Of a stretch of 64,000 nt of DNA, positions 39,818 to 50,699 are shown in pieces; positions within the stretch are counted from its first letter, which is position 1; each line of letters begins with the position of its first letter. Source of the stretch: Prorocentrum cordatum. Taxonomy: Eukaryota; Sar; Dinophyceae; Prorocentrales; Prorocentraceae. The notes beneath the pieces are model-generated. The model saw nothing but the letters and a program-made list of their open reading frames with translations, had not been told where the DNA came from and made no database searches. A program made the position numbers and the translations under genes. The stretch is from the NCBI GenBank assembly GCA_963575745.1, contig CAUYUJ010016365.1:120001-184000 (forward strand), in the 5' to 3' direction.

Positions 39818-40130
39818 GGAGCACAGGGCTCAGGCGCCGCGCCCCCCTCGCGACACTTTCTCGTGAACGCTCCCGCGGCCAGGCCCGCGGCTGAGCATCA
39901 GAGGGCGCGCGCGACACACGGCGCGCTCGGGGCGCCGCAGAGGCTCCCCCGAGCCGGCCTGGCACAAGAGGCAGCGGGCAGAGCGGGGGCGAGCTCGCCT
40001 GCTCCTCAGCGCGTTCCAGGCCAAGCGCCTCCTCGAGTCGCACCACAGCGCGATGGGAGGAGGCACGTGGACATGCAGGCAGTGTGAGACCAGGAATCCG
40101 AACTCTCTGTGAACCTGTTCTTGCGGCAAC

Positions 40131-42441
40131 GTGTGGGCTCCTCGCCCTGACCCCACCAGACGTTCTGCCAACAGAAAGAGGGACCAGAAGAAGTCCGCCA
40201 ACATCAGGGAACTGATTGCGCAGATCCCAGTGGCAGTACCTGATGAGGCGATTGCTAACATCACGGTGCGGGAACCACCGCCGCCAGAGGCGGATGAGCT
40301 GAAGATCGACAAGTCGAAGGCCCAGTCGAAGCTCCAGAAGTTTGCCAACCTCCTCGTCGCGGTTCGTGACGCAGGGAAGGAGGACCCTGCCCTGGAGTTC
40401 GACATCGGCGTGCTCAAATACAGGATGAGCGCCAGCAAGGACTCGGAGAAGCAGCTGCATGAGCTGAAGGCCCAGCTCATCAGCGCCAAGGAGAGGCTCG
40501 GCAAGATCCGAACCAAGGTCGAGGAGCTGCTGGACGAGGAGGCGACGCTCTGCCTGATGGTGCAGAAGCTGCAGAACTCCATCCAGCAGCTCCGTGAAGC
40601 GGAGGACGCGCCAGACCACGATGAGGACTGGCTGATGGCCCCGCCAGGAGGAAGCGAGCACGGCCTCAGGGCCGCCAGCAGCGCCCAGAGGCCATGGGTG
40701 CAAGCGGCGGCCGAGAGGGCGGCAGCGCAGGCAGAGGCAAAGGCTCAGTCAGCCAAAGCCGCGGCGGAGGCGATTGCGAGCAGAGCGCCGCCGCCGCCGC
40801 CGCCAATGCCCAACCAGCCACCGCAGCAGAAGTATGCAGAAGTATGTGCACCAGCCGCCTCAGAAGGCGGCCCCGCGCGCAGCCTCTGGGGCGACGCGCG
40901 GCCAGGCAGCCGCAGCAGCAGCGGTGCCGACGGCGCCGGAGCCCGCCAGCCCCCGAGGCGCCAGGCCTAAGGGCCCGCGGGGTGCAGGAGATGACGGCCC
41001 AACGGCAGCGGCCATCACAGCGATGGCGGAGCAGATGAAAGCCGCGCAGGCCCAGCAGCAGTCCATCCAGGAGCACCTCTCGAGGATGCAGACGGGCCAT
41101 AACTTCCACGCTTTCGCCCTGGCCAGGGTCTTGGGGTTGGCATCGGCGCAACGGCAGGAGATGCGCTCATGGACGCGCAGACGATTCAGCAGGCACAGCG
41201 GGCAGTGATCACGGGGCCCCCGCCCCCCAGCACGAGCCCCCCTGACCATCAGGGGTTGGCGCCAGTGTGCACGCCGAGGGATGCCGCCCCGACTGCGCCA
41301 GGTTTTGGCGCAGCCCCCCAAGGCTCAGCGCCGGCCATGGGGCCGAGGGCGCCTCCCCAGAGCAGCGCGAACATGGCGAAGATCGTCCAGGACCCGCACG
41401 GAGACTCAGCACCGTCGCGCTCGGCAGAGGGCCCTGTGGCAAAGACGCCGCCACCGAAGAGGCAGTCGGCATCGCCGACGCCAGCCAGGGCCCCCAGCAT
41501 TGGCGTGGCAGCCGAGACAAGGGCCCAGGCCGAGGAGAAGGAAGTCCCAGACACCCCGAAGGCAAAGGGCGTTTCCAGAGTGACAGCGGAGCTGCAGAGG
41601 AGCGAGCCCAAGGAGGAGGTCATGCCGATCGACCACGCTGTTGGTTCCGACACAGCCAATGATGGCGGAGGAAATCATTCCAGGGCCAGTGCACCTCTTG
41701 CAGCACATCCAGGGGGCCTCCATCGACTTGACCAGTCAGACGCAGCGCTCCCCCACGCCACCGCCGACGCAGCGCTCGCCTGGGTCGCCAGTGGACCCCC
41801 CCGCAGCCAGCGCCTGCGACGCTGTTTCCCCCAGCCTGGGCAGCAGCATCGTCGGCCGCAGCGCCGCGCCAGCAGGCAGCGGCAGCCCCCTCAGCGCCGG
41901 CCGCGGCGGCCTCGGCGGGACCGACGGCAGCGGCAGCGGCAGCAGCAGTGGAGGCACCTCCTGCGGCTTCGAGGACTCGACCGCTCGACGAGGGAAACAA
42001 AGAGGAGAAATTGGGGGACTCGCCCAACAGGCCCCCCCCCCCCCCCAAGAAGATGCAGTGCCAGGGGTACGAGCTGGAAGACGGGTCCAACCTGTAAGCC
42101 CTAGCAGGGTCTCTTGGGGCCCAGTCGAAGTAAAGCGGTTTGACATGCATGCACCGATAATTGTCCGACAAGCCAAGGGTGCGCTTTCTCGGACTTGTTT
42201 CACTAGGCCGATTCTTAGGTCGGCCCCTGCCTCGGATCTCTCGTCCAAGGGTCATGGTCATGAGAATTCTCAGACAAATAATACCACCTCTTCGGCCGCC
42301 ACTTCAGGTGATACCATTGAGGACTCATCTTCATCTTCCAGTCGGCCCAGCGGCCGAACGAGGTATCGCTTGCGGGGCAAGACCTCGAAGGAACATCTTG
42401 TTTCAGCCTCGTCCTCGCGAATTGCAGCGTGCTGTGCCTGC
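40131..42441 (+). pseudogene. LINE ORF1-like protein with coiled coil and Pro/Gln/Ala-rich tail
   Basis: The ORF1 position and the coiled coil suggest an RNA-binding, nucleocapsid-like role for the retrotransposon, which is inferred. From ATG 40131 a basic N-terminus (RRSANRKRDQKKSANIRELI) leads into a long helix with heptad pattern (LHELKAQLISAKERLGKIRT, KVEELLDEE, MVQKLQNSIQQLREAED; about 40430-40610). Ala/Gln-rich and Pro-rich sequence follows. The text changes frame near 40880 (after AEVCAPAASEGG), back near 41165 (MDAQTIQQAQRAVITG), and again near 41640 (PMMAEEIIPGPVHLLQHIQG). The last frame runs to TGA 42442 and is open again straight after it, so this stop may be the ORF1-ORF2 boundary or another nonsense change. 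No CCHC knuckle was seen. Confidence 0.7.
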
Positions 42442-42444
42442 TGA

Positions 42445-43260
42445 GCTAGGACACGAGGCCACCCAAATGAAATTACAGTTGCGGTTGCGCCAGACCCCCC
42501 TCCACCGCCGTCGCACCCCGCCCCATCCAGGGAGCAGCTCGAAGCAGTTGCTGGGGTGAGTGTGCTGGCCTTGAGGGAGGGTGGTGGGTATATCACTCCC
42601 CTGCACCTTTACCCTTTACTTTTCCAGTATCCTGCGAGCAATGGCAGTGGTCACTGTGGTTTTCAGGAGGCAGACAGGGTATATCAGGTTTTACTTCAGA
42701 GCATCAGCTGGTTTGAGCTTTGCAATGACGATTTTGGAGACATCCCTTTGCATCGCACTGCCAAGTTTGCTCTGGATATCTCAGCGCGCGGGGCACATAG
42801 AGCACGGCCAGTATATATTTATGTCGACGCCTCGTACAGGAAGACGCTCAGGGACTCGGCCTGGGCCTTCGCAGCTGTCGCGGTCTCGCCCGATGACGCG
42901 GTGAGCTTCCTCGGCTGGCAAAAAATGTGCGCGTGGGAATCCACAGCTTTGCAGTTTGAAAAGGATGATAAAACTAGCACGACTATCGAGCTCATGGGGA
43001 TCTGATGGAGCTCACTCTGGATATTGGGCTTCTTCGGACCGAACACGGTGCATTCTCCCTCAACATTTGTCATTTTTTGCGACAGCCAGCCGGCTGTCAA
43101 CATCTCCTTGGGTTTGGAGGTCCCGTCGGAGAACCTGCACCTGGCCTGGCTTACATTTCACGTGTACCAGTGCGCGCGCAGGAGACATGGTACGATGCTT
43201 GTGCATGTGTGCGGTCACACTAGACATCCATGGAATGAGTTGGCAGACAGTTTAGCACGA
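42445..43260 (+). pseudogene. LINE ORF2 N-terminal region with RNase H domain
   Basis: RNase H removes RNA from RNA-DNA hybrids. All four catalytic acids of the type I fold can be placed in one frame: Asp in VYIYVDASY (42826-42828), Glu in TTIELMGI (42988-42990), Asp in VIFCDSQPAV (43081-43083), and Asp in NELADSLA (43246-43248). The accompanying histidine is in HVCGHTRHPWN (near 43216). One TGA (43003-43005) interrupts the second helix; the frame is otherwise open from 42445 to 43872, into the endonuclease. In known LINE clades RNase H, when present, follows the reverse transcriptase; here it precedes the endonuclease in the same frame. About 115 residues of unassigned sequence lie ahead of it. 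Confidence 0.82.
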
Positions 43261-43494
43261 TCGGACCGAGCGGTTGGGCGTTCACCCCCGCCGGCCTTGC
43301 GCGAGGCTCTCAAATACACTAACGACCTCGAGTGGTGGTGGCTTAAGGGGGCACCGTTGACCACGCGTGCTGCATATCCATCAGGCCCAGATAACTCCTT
43401 TCGGTATCCTGGGCGCCCTCAAGTTTCGGTGGAAACGCTAAAGGAGACTGTTGGCCCCCAACCCTCGCAGACGTCGGCCCCCAAATCCAGCCAG

Positions 43495-44332
43495 TTCAGC
43501 ATCAGTTTGAGGCTCGCCACTTTCAACGTCAAGACGGGCAGGGATGCGGAGGCCACGGCTGCAAGACGCGCCAAAACGTCGGGCGAGGTTCTCAGAATGC
43601 AGTTCGCACAGAAGCGTTGTCACACTGTTGGGGCCCAGGAGGCGCGAAATCCATCGGGGGAAAGATGCTCTGCTGATTACTTTGTGCTTTCTCGGGGTCT
43701 GATAGTGGCAAGAACTTGGGCGTGGAGCTCTGGACCTCTTTGCACCTACCCTACGGGCGACGCGGGGATGAATACCTTTACTTCGAACAGAAACATTGTA
43801 GGCCGCTGTGCGCTACCCAGAGACACTTGGTGGTTGGCTGTTGTGCCCCACCCTTTCGGAAGGTCATTTTAATTGCCTATGCGCTGCACGCTGGGGGCGA
43901 GTATACCCCTCAGCAGCGGAAACAGTGGTGGCGGGACCTCATTGGGATCTGCCGCAAGTGGAAAGTTCAGTTGCCTTTCCTAGACGCGAATGCCAGGCTC
44001 GGAAGCATCGTGTCGGACGCAGTGGGAAGGGGGGGATTCAGGCAGGACGAGGACGAATCGGGAGGGCTGTTCCACGACATGCTCCTGGAGACGGGGATGG
44101 CCGCCGCCAACACACTTGTCCCCTCCCTTAGCCAGGACTCCTACACGTTCGTCGCGTCTAAGTCCGAGACCCCACATATAATCGACTATACAGCGGTCGA
44201 GCAGAGCATGATTCCCGCACTGGACCAACACCAGGTTCGATATGACATAGATTCCTTATGCACTGGCAAAGATCATCACCCTGTCTTCTTGCGCTTCGAG
44301 TCCCACGGCGGCGCAGGGGCATATTGGTTTTG
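43495..44332 (+). pseudogene. LINE ORF2 apurinic-type endonuclease domain
   Basis: Exonuclease-endonuclease-phosphatase fold that nicks target DNA for priming. It begins with LRLATFNVKTG (43508-43540), the family's first strand with the Asn metal ligand, followed by HTVGAQEAR (near 43622-43648) with the catalytic Glu. A frame change near 43715 shifts to WTSLHLPYGRRGDEYLYFEQ. The later motifs are LPFLDANARLG (Asp-x-Asn, near 43972-44005), SYTFV (near 44140-44155), IIDYTAV (near 44178-44200) and DHHPVFLRF (near 44270-44300, the final Asp-His). A second frame change occurs near 44330, leading into the linker PQDPDKAAAFRAHLAGFPAV. Confidence 0.87.
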
Positions 44333-44334
44333 AC

Positions 44335-46262
44335 GTGTTGGGCCCACAGGACCCTGATAAGGCAGCAGCTTTCAGGGCGCACTTGGCAGGTTTCCCCGCG
44401 GTGCCCCACCAGGTCGACATGAACCAGCACTTGCACGACATTATCCAATACATGTACGTGGGTGCCCAAACTTGCTTCCCTAAGCCTGCGCGGGTCCCGA
44501 TCAAGCCGTGCGTATCTCAGGATCTTCTTGGGGTTATTATCTTCAGGAGGCAGGTGCGACAGGCATGGCGTCTCTGGGGCAAGCAGGACCCTTGCGGTGT
44601 TAGGAGGCTGGTCGCCACGTCGCTCGAGGCGGGGGCCCCCCATAACATCGCAGATCTCGAGTTTGACTTCTCGGTTTCGGAGCTTTTTCAGGCCTTCGTC
44701 CCATGGGAAACTCAGAGGATGACAGGATGACGGCGAGCAAGCTCGCCGAGCACATGCTTGGTTTCTTGGTCAAGTCGGAGCCGGCCTTGAGAAGGGCCTC
44801 GAAGCACTCTCGCAATAAGCTGCTAGACGACCTCGCGCAGCAAATGTGCAGCGCCAAGTCTTCCCACGAGAGTCGCGTGGAATGGAAGGTGTTGTACCAG
44901 CTGCAAAGATTCGGGGGAAAGCGCTCCAAGTTCCAGGTCGAGGGGTTGAGAATCCGCCGTGGTCCTCAGGGCGAAGTTCTGGCCACTTCTGGAGATCTCT
45001 CGGAGGCCCCCACGGACTACTTTGCTGTAGTCGAGAACGGGCAGACACTCAGCTGGGAGGAATTAGTGGACCGCTACAATGCCCTCCCCGAGCGTGGTAA
45101 CGTCTACCCCAGGGAGTTGGACATGATCACCCCCTCTCGCAGACTCAAGCATGACATCATGAAGGCAGCCAAGAGGAGAGGAGCTGGACCAAACGGGCTC
45201 AGCAACGATCTCTTCCAAGTCGCTCCACAAGAGTGAACTCAGATATTGTTGCCGCTGTTCGTGAAGATAGATATGGCGTCCAGGGAGCCCCTGCTGTCCA
45301 AAGGAGGTTGGCAATGCGATCTACACAAATCTGGATCCCCTGAACCCCTGGTCCACTATAGAGGCATCCTGCTAGGATGTCACACGGCGAAGTGGCACCA
45401 TGCCTTCCTCAGGAGCAAATTGCTAGATGCATCGTTGCACATGTTGTCGGTGGTCCAGCAGGGAGGTCCCCCTCAGCGTGGCACTGACATTGCATCCTTG
45501 CACCTTCGATCGGCCATGCTGGCAGCCAAAGCTAGGAAGCGCGCAGACCTGTCGTTGTACACTGATTTGAAGGCGGCATTCTACTCGGTCATTCGAGGGC
45601 TTGTCGCCAGAATACCCCAGGACAGCGAGGACATTCAGAACACGCTGACGGACTTGGAGGTGCCAAGATGTCTCGAGCCACTTTGCCATGCCCTCGTCGC
45701 CAAGCCTGGCGCCCTGGACGCGCTCGAAAATAAGCACCTCCTGGAAGCAGTGGTAGACGTGATGGAGTGTAACTGGTTCCAAGTACGGGGGAGCACTAGG
45801 GTTGTTGCCCCCCGCCTAGGCACGAGGCCAGGCATGCCATTAGCGGACCTCCTGTTCATCATAGCTTTCGACCCTATCATAGTTGCTGTCAATAATAGAC
45901 TAGGCGCTCTGGGGTATCTCCAGAAGACCAGGGATGTGGACCCGTCTCAGAGAATCTTCAGAGGTCGAGAGCACGAGCATGCAGAAGAGGATGTATGGGA
46001 CCCTGCCTTCATGGATGACCTCGTCAATGGCATCGAGCTGTTAGGCGCTAGGCTCTGGAAGGAGGCGGCCATTTCCCCTGTTACGATAATGTACGAAAGA
46101 ACCAAGTCTAGGGGGTTCACCATGAACTGGAAGGCGGGCAAGACGGAGCTCATGGCCTTCTTCAGCGGCACAGGCCCCAGGAAGGCCCGATGGGGAGTGT
46201 GCGGCCCTGGCCGCCATAGGTCTCCTCGCTCCTTCCTTAGGCGTCTCCCTGTGCCTCACTAG
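44335..46262 (+). pseudogene. LINE ORF2 linker and reverse transcriptase domain
   Basis: Copies element RNA into DNA at the target nick. The linker (44335-44725) is followed by a helical region (ASKLAEHMLGFLVKSEPALR) after a frameshift caused by an 8 bp tandem duplication (aggatgac twice, near 44716-44731). RT fingers contain GGWQCDLHKSG (near 45303-45335), YRGILLGCHTAKWHHAF and VQQGGPPQRGTD. Motif A is LYTDLKAAFYSVIRG (Asp at 45564), motif B TRPGMPLADLLFIIAF (near 45822-45870), motif C AFMDDLVNG (near 46008-46030). A TGA at 45234-45236 interrupts the frame just before the fingers; a further frame change is near 46180-46240. The GGxQCDxxK...QxGG..GTD pattern is one I associate with dinoflagellate LINEs. 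Confidence 0.92.
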
Positions 46263-47815
46263 GACCTATAAGCACTTGGGCAGCTATCAGGACCATCAAA
46301 TCTCTTTGGGACCCGAACTGGCACACCGATGCCATCGGCAGCGACGTCCTCTCGGGGTACTGGGGCGCACGGTTTTCCCTAGAAAGCAAGTCAATTTAAA
46401 AGCCAGGCTAATTTATGTTACCTCTTTATGCACTTCGCACCTTCTGCTTAACGCCCTTACTTGGCACAAGCTAAGTGTTCAACAGATGACGACCCTGGCG
46501 CACAATTATTTGAGCCCGTTTCGGTTGGCGGCTGGGCTCGGCTACGATTCTACTTCAGGATTGGCGGCTGCGGACCACAGGGTCTATGTCACATACGAGA
46601 TCATGCCCATTGAGCTGGTGTTGAGGCTTAGGCGGCTGCGATTTCTCCCCGGGCTTCTCAAGTCGGCGCCGGCTTGCTTGCTGGCGATCCTTGACGAGTT
46701 AGCATCAGTGCCCGAATCGTGGTCCGCATTGTGCTGCGATGACCTCTTGTGGCTCAGCAGACATGTGAATCTAGCCAGAGAGTTCCAGCCCTCAGGGCCC
46801 CCTGCGTGGTGGCTGTGGCTCCTGAGGTCTAGCAGTAAAAAGCTTTGGAAGCGAATTTGCAAGCGAGCGGGATCTGCAGCTAGAGCTAAGTTTTTGGACG
46901 ATCAGCGTCACGAAGAATTCAGATGGGTGGCGGAGGTGCTGCATCTCCAAGGGTCTTGCGCCCCCGCCGTTGCTTCGTTCGCCGTCGGCCCTTGCCTTGT
47001 ATCCTTGCCTGGATTGTGGGGCGGTGTTGGCCACCAAGGGCGCATGGGCTCCCCATATTTCGAAGTGCCACCCCCACTTAGACCCCGCCCCCAGCTACGC
47101 GTCAGGCACCGTGTGCATGGCATGCGGACTCAACTTTCACACGCGCCTCAGATTGCTCAGACACGTTCGGCGTGGCTCGTCGAGGTGCCTGGCGGATCTC
47201 ATGGCCGTTCTCCCCCCGTCGAGCCCCGAACGCGCGTTCCAGGCTAGGGCCGAGGACGCGGAGCTAGCTCGCATGCTCCGTGGGAAAGGCCACTATGCGG
47301 AGTCAGCTCAGCTGCCGCCTGCCCTCACGGTAGGCCCTTGGCTGAGGGGGGCGGCTGCTTCCAAGGGCCTTCCCTCAAGCACGCCGAGGATATCCTGTCG
47401 ACCCGCGTGTATCCAGGAAGAGGTACCCACTCAGGCGGTAGTTCACCTGCCCGCGCCCCCTGGCACTAAGTGCATTATGATCCTCCGTGCAGCTCCTAGG
47501 AGTCAAGGCGACATCCAGGATAGAGCGGAGAGTTCCAGTGCCACGGCGGGGATGAATGTTTTTGTTCTGTCATTCAATATCCTCGAACTTTTCCAGAATT
47601 GCATCGAGGGGTGTCATGCGGAGCTGTTGTTCATTGCCAATGTAATCCTGTCTGGCCGTGTTGTTGGTCTCTTGGCATACCTCCCTCTTACCTCGTGGGG
47701 CCCCGCCCCCCGCTGCAAAGCCAGGGGGGGGGGGGGGGGGGGGCGGGCCTGTCGTGGGGCATCGATGAGCCGCGGGGGATTTCAGGTAGGTCGCCTTCGG
47801 AGTGGAGGCAGCTAG
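46240..47815 (+). pseudogene. LINE ORF2 C-terminal region with two zinc fingers
   Basis: After RTYKHLGSYQ a thumb-like helical region (LIYVTSLCTSHLLLNALTWH, LRRLRFLPGLLKSAP) runs in one frame to about 46965. It then changes frame to YPCLDCGAVLATKGAWAPHI (46994 onward), a classical C2H2 finger (C-x2-C-x12-H-x4-H), and CMACGLNFHTRLRLLRHVRR (near 47112-47175), a C2HC-type finger. Such fingers near the C-terminus of LINE ORF2 proteins bind nucleic acid. Coding signal weakens after GLPSS (47380); the frame closes at TAG 47813-47815. Confidence 0.8.
47724..47743. repeat. (G)20 homopolymer
   Basis: Twenty consecutive G residues in the 3' part of the LINE element. Potential quadruplex and likely length-variable or assembly-sensitive. 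Confidence 0.9.
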
Positions 47816-48454
47816 AGCTCGACAATGCGTGCCTTCGGGCGGCGCTGACGCTGGCGCTGTGCGCGGCGTCCTCGGGCCTGGCGACCATGCTCACTTTAAA
47901 CCCACCTACTCCGCAAGCCCATATGCACTGTATTTGGAAAGTCCCCGAGGTCTGGTTTCTGCGCTCCCTGTCGGCACTGTCTCCGACGCTCACGTCGAGC
48001 TGTGTGCCTATCGGGGACCGTCAGTGCCTGTTCTTGAATGCCGCGCCGACTTTGGCCCCTCCTCCTGACAGCAGCCTGGCTGCGTTCTACCTCGCTGCTG
48101 TTATCACCCAGGCCGCCTCGCAACGCTGTGCCCCCACGCCTCCTGGGGATGCATGGTTAGATGCGTCAGCTGCCCATCTCTATGCCCCGCTGGATCCATT
48201 TTGCGAGTCGGGTTGATGTTGGCCATTGTTGCTCTCCTTGTCCCCCGCTATACTTGCCGCCTTCTCACCGCTGGCGCATGCATGAGTGGGCACCTCAGAC
48301 GTTGGTCTTCAGGGCTGCGGGAAGAAGAAGGAGGAGGATGGGGGAGGAGGAAGGAAGGAGGGAAGAAGTGCCAACAAACTAGTTAGGACGAGGACGAAGA
48401 CTCTCCCGCGAGAGAGCGGCATCCGCGCGGGCGCGCGGCACGCGCGCGCTCGAG

Positions 48455-48770
48455 CAGCCGCGAAAGCACCGGGGGTCGACGCGCGCGCGAAACGAGCGGC
48501 ACCGCTCAGGCGGACTAGGTCACGCCTGGTCGCCCGAAAAGGCGAACTCGCAGCGCCGCAGGTCTCAGACATTGGGAAAGAGGGGGGCGGGGGCGAGAAG
48601 CCGCAGAGGCTGCCGAAGCGCCGCGAGGACGATAAAAAACGAAATTATCCCAATCGCGCGCGAGCAGCTCCGAAAGCGCCCGGAACCGACGCGCGCGCGA
48701 ACCGAGCGGCACCGCCCAGGCGGATGAGGTCACGCCTGGTCGCCTGAGAGGGCGAATTCGCCGATCCCAC
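48455..48770. repeat. Direct duplication, about 205 bp apart
   Basis: 48470-48560 ('gacgcgcgcgcgaaacgagc', 'ggcaccgctcaggcgga', 'taggtcacgcctggtcgcc') is repeated at 48688-48770 with few changes. Lies at the 3' side of the minus-strand DIRS-like element, and could be either a terminal duplication or part of its recombinase gene. Confidence 0.8.
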
Positions 48771-48891
48771 GCTGAAGGACCATGCGAAGTGACAAGGCCT
48801 TGGTGGGCGGCCCCGACTAACACGGATCACTCGAAGGGATTCGCATCCAAACAGGTAGCGACAAGGCGGTCGCTGGCAGTAGCGGAGAAAG

Positions 48892-49446
48892 CTACTTAGG
48901 CACGCGCGGCCTCAGGGAGGGCGACCAGGTCGTTGGTGGCGGCGGCAGCCGAGCCTCGCAGGCGAGGGCGGCAGGGCGCCGCCAGCAGACCGTTGGCAGA
49001 CAGGCACGCCCAAGGCCCTCAGCAAATGATTCCACCGAGCACGGCAGCCGCCATGCCCAAACGGGGCGAGAGGATCGGCGGGGCTCAAACCACCCCAGAC
49101 CTTTTCCCAAATCCGGAAAGCCGAACTGTCCGAACAGCGCGCGCGCTCGTGCCGGACGGGCCCAGAAGACGTCGGCGCCAGACGCGCATCCACCTCCCCC
49201 CCCATCCGCGTCCGGGCGGTCGCTCGGCAGCGACAGGTCACCACGGCACACGGGCAATAATTCCCATGGCCTCATGAACATCGTAAACCCCGCGCGCAGC
49301 GGGGCTGCCGTAACGCGCCAATGTCGTGAGAAGCATGAGCCCGCCGTCGCACGCAGAAGGGCGCGGGGTCGGCGCGTCGAGGCTTCCACCTCGGAGTGGA
49401 GACCGTGCCCGCTGGCGGCGAGAAGGACTTCGCTGGGGCGGCCCAT
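48892..49446 (-). pseudogene. Tyrosine-recombinase-like segment
   Basis: The frame contains AGFTMFMRPWELLPVCRGDL followed by SLPSDRPD (about 49290-49210). This resembles box I of tyrosine recombinases (helix, R-P-x-E-L, two residues, L/C, R-x-x-D-L), where the Arg is catalytic. The later HxxR box and the tyrosine nucleophile were not found in a continuous frame, so the domain is broken or partly misread. It follows the reverse transcriptase on the same strand. Confidence 0.5.
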
Positions 49447-49699
49447 GCCAACCGAAGAAGTCGACCTGGAAGTGGCCTCGCTGCGCGCCGCAAGCGGAAA
49501 CGATGCCGGAGCGGACGCTGCCCGCCAAGGACGCCAGCGCGGCGCGGGTCGAATAACCGAAGCACACCTGGATTACGGCGAGCCTGCAGAGGGCGGCCGT
49601 CAGCGCCAGGGGCGCGCAGACGATGCCGATCCTGCCTTCGATTTCGGCCTCGCAAGCGGCTTCCTACATGGGGGGGCGCCAGGGCGAGGAGCGGCGCTA

Positions 49700-50200
49700 G
49701 ATCATGAAAGCTTTTGGTGCCCCGTGTGGTCGTCGATGTTCAAAACCCAGACGAAATGGCCTCGGGGGAACGGAGCGCGATGCGTCGCTTGCTCTGCGGG
49801 TGGAGAGCTCCGAAGCTCTTCAGCACCCCTTCGTGAGCCGCATTGGAGATCTCCACGGCCGCGTTGTCGCCCGTGGCAAATGCATCAAACGCGGTGAAAC
49901 GTCGAGCCCAGCCAGCTCGGGGCGCCACCTGCGAAAGGCCATAAGACGATCGCCGGAGAGGCGAACTCGCGCAGCATTCCGCTGAGCGCGGGCTGGAGGC
50001 ACCCGAAATGCGCAGTAGAACTCGCGCAGGTCGCCGCGTGACACAACTAGCCACTCGCCTGGGGCGAGGCCCATGCGGCAGAGCAGGAAGCCCTGGCCAA
50101 GGCGCTGCGCGCTGGGGGGGTGCTCTGACAGCGACTGTTCACCACCGCGGGATTGAAAACCAATCGATCAAAATCGCCGTCCTCGGGGGCCCGGAATGCA
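49700..50200 (-). pseudogene. Divergent reverse transcriptase core (DIRS-like)
   Basis: Minus-strand text in order: RLVFNPAVVNSRC (near 50155, equivalent of the RxIxDxRxxN fingers motif), GEWLVVSRGDLREFYCAFRV (motif A, Asp at 50030-50032), then in another frame AFATGDNAAVEISNAAHEG (motif B equivalent, near 49878-49825). In a further frame WVLNIDDHTG (motif C, the two Asp at 49729-49734). At least two frame changes separate the motifs. The GDLR-x-FY...GD-NAVE pattern is distinct from the LINE RTs elsewhere in this window. Confidence 0.65.
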
Positions 50201-50699
50201 CCGCGCGCCTCGCCCCCGGCGAGGTCCGAGGAAGGTGTCATGCTCAAGGCGCCGCAGGAGTCCCACTTCCGAAGAAGCCCCCGCAGCTCGGCGCGGTCCA
50301 CGCGGGCGCGCGCCCCCCTCTGGCTCGGGGGCCAGTCTGTCGACGGGAGGCGCGCGGCCCCTGGGTCGCGAAAAACTCCGCGGACCCTGGCGTCGGACAG
50401 GCGCGTAGTGGGATCGAAGGGTGGCGAGTGGTCCCGCTTGACGCGAGAGGCCCCGATCTTGCGATCGCATGGCCTACACCGGGCGGAGTTCCAGCCCGCG
50501 ATGGAAACGCGCCGACCGGGCAAGCCCGCGCGCGGGCGGGCGCGGCGGAGGAGAGGGGCATGGAAGCCTCCATAGCAACGACATGGGTCGCCAGGTCCTC
50601 GAGCGAGACTTCCGCAGAGTCGAACTCGATAAAAGCGCGACCCAAGTCGCTCTTGCCACCGCGGGCAAGGCGAACTGCGATCCAGCACAAACACTCGAT

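Larger units (their letters stand above)
39800..48215 (+). mobile_element. LINE-type retrotransposon, full-length-like but decayed
   Basis: A contiguous set of plus-strand reading frames encodes, in order, a coiled-coil ORF1 protein, a type I RNase H, an apurinic-type endonuclease, a reverse transcriptase and C-terminal zinc fingers. About seven frame changes and two in-frame TGA codons inside domains show that it is inactive. The 5' limit is set by the polypurine tract and spliced-leader-like word near 39.8 kb, and the 3' limit by loss of coding signal near 48.2 kb. Neither end is proven and no target-site duplication was found. Confidence 0.88.
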
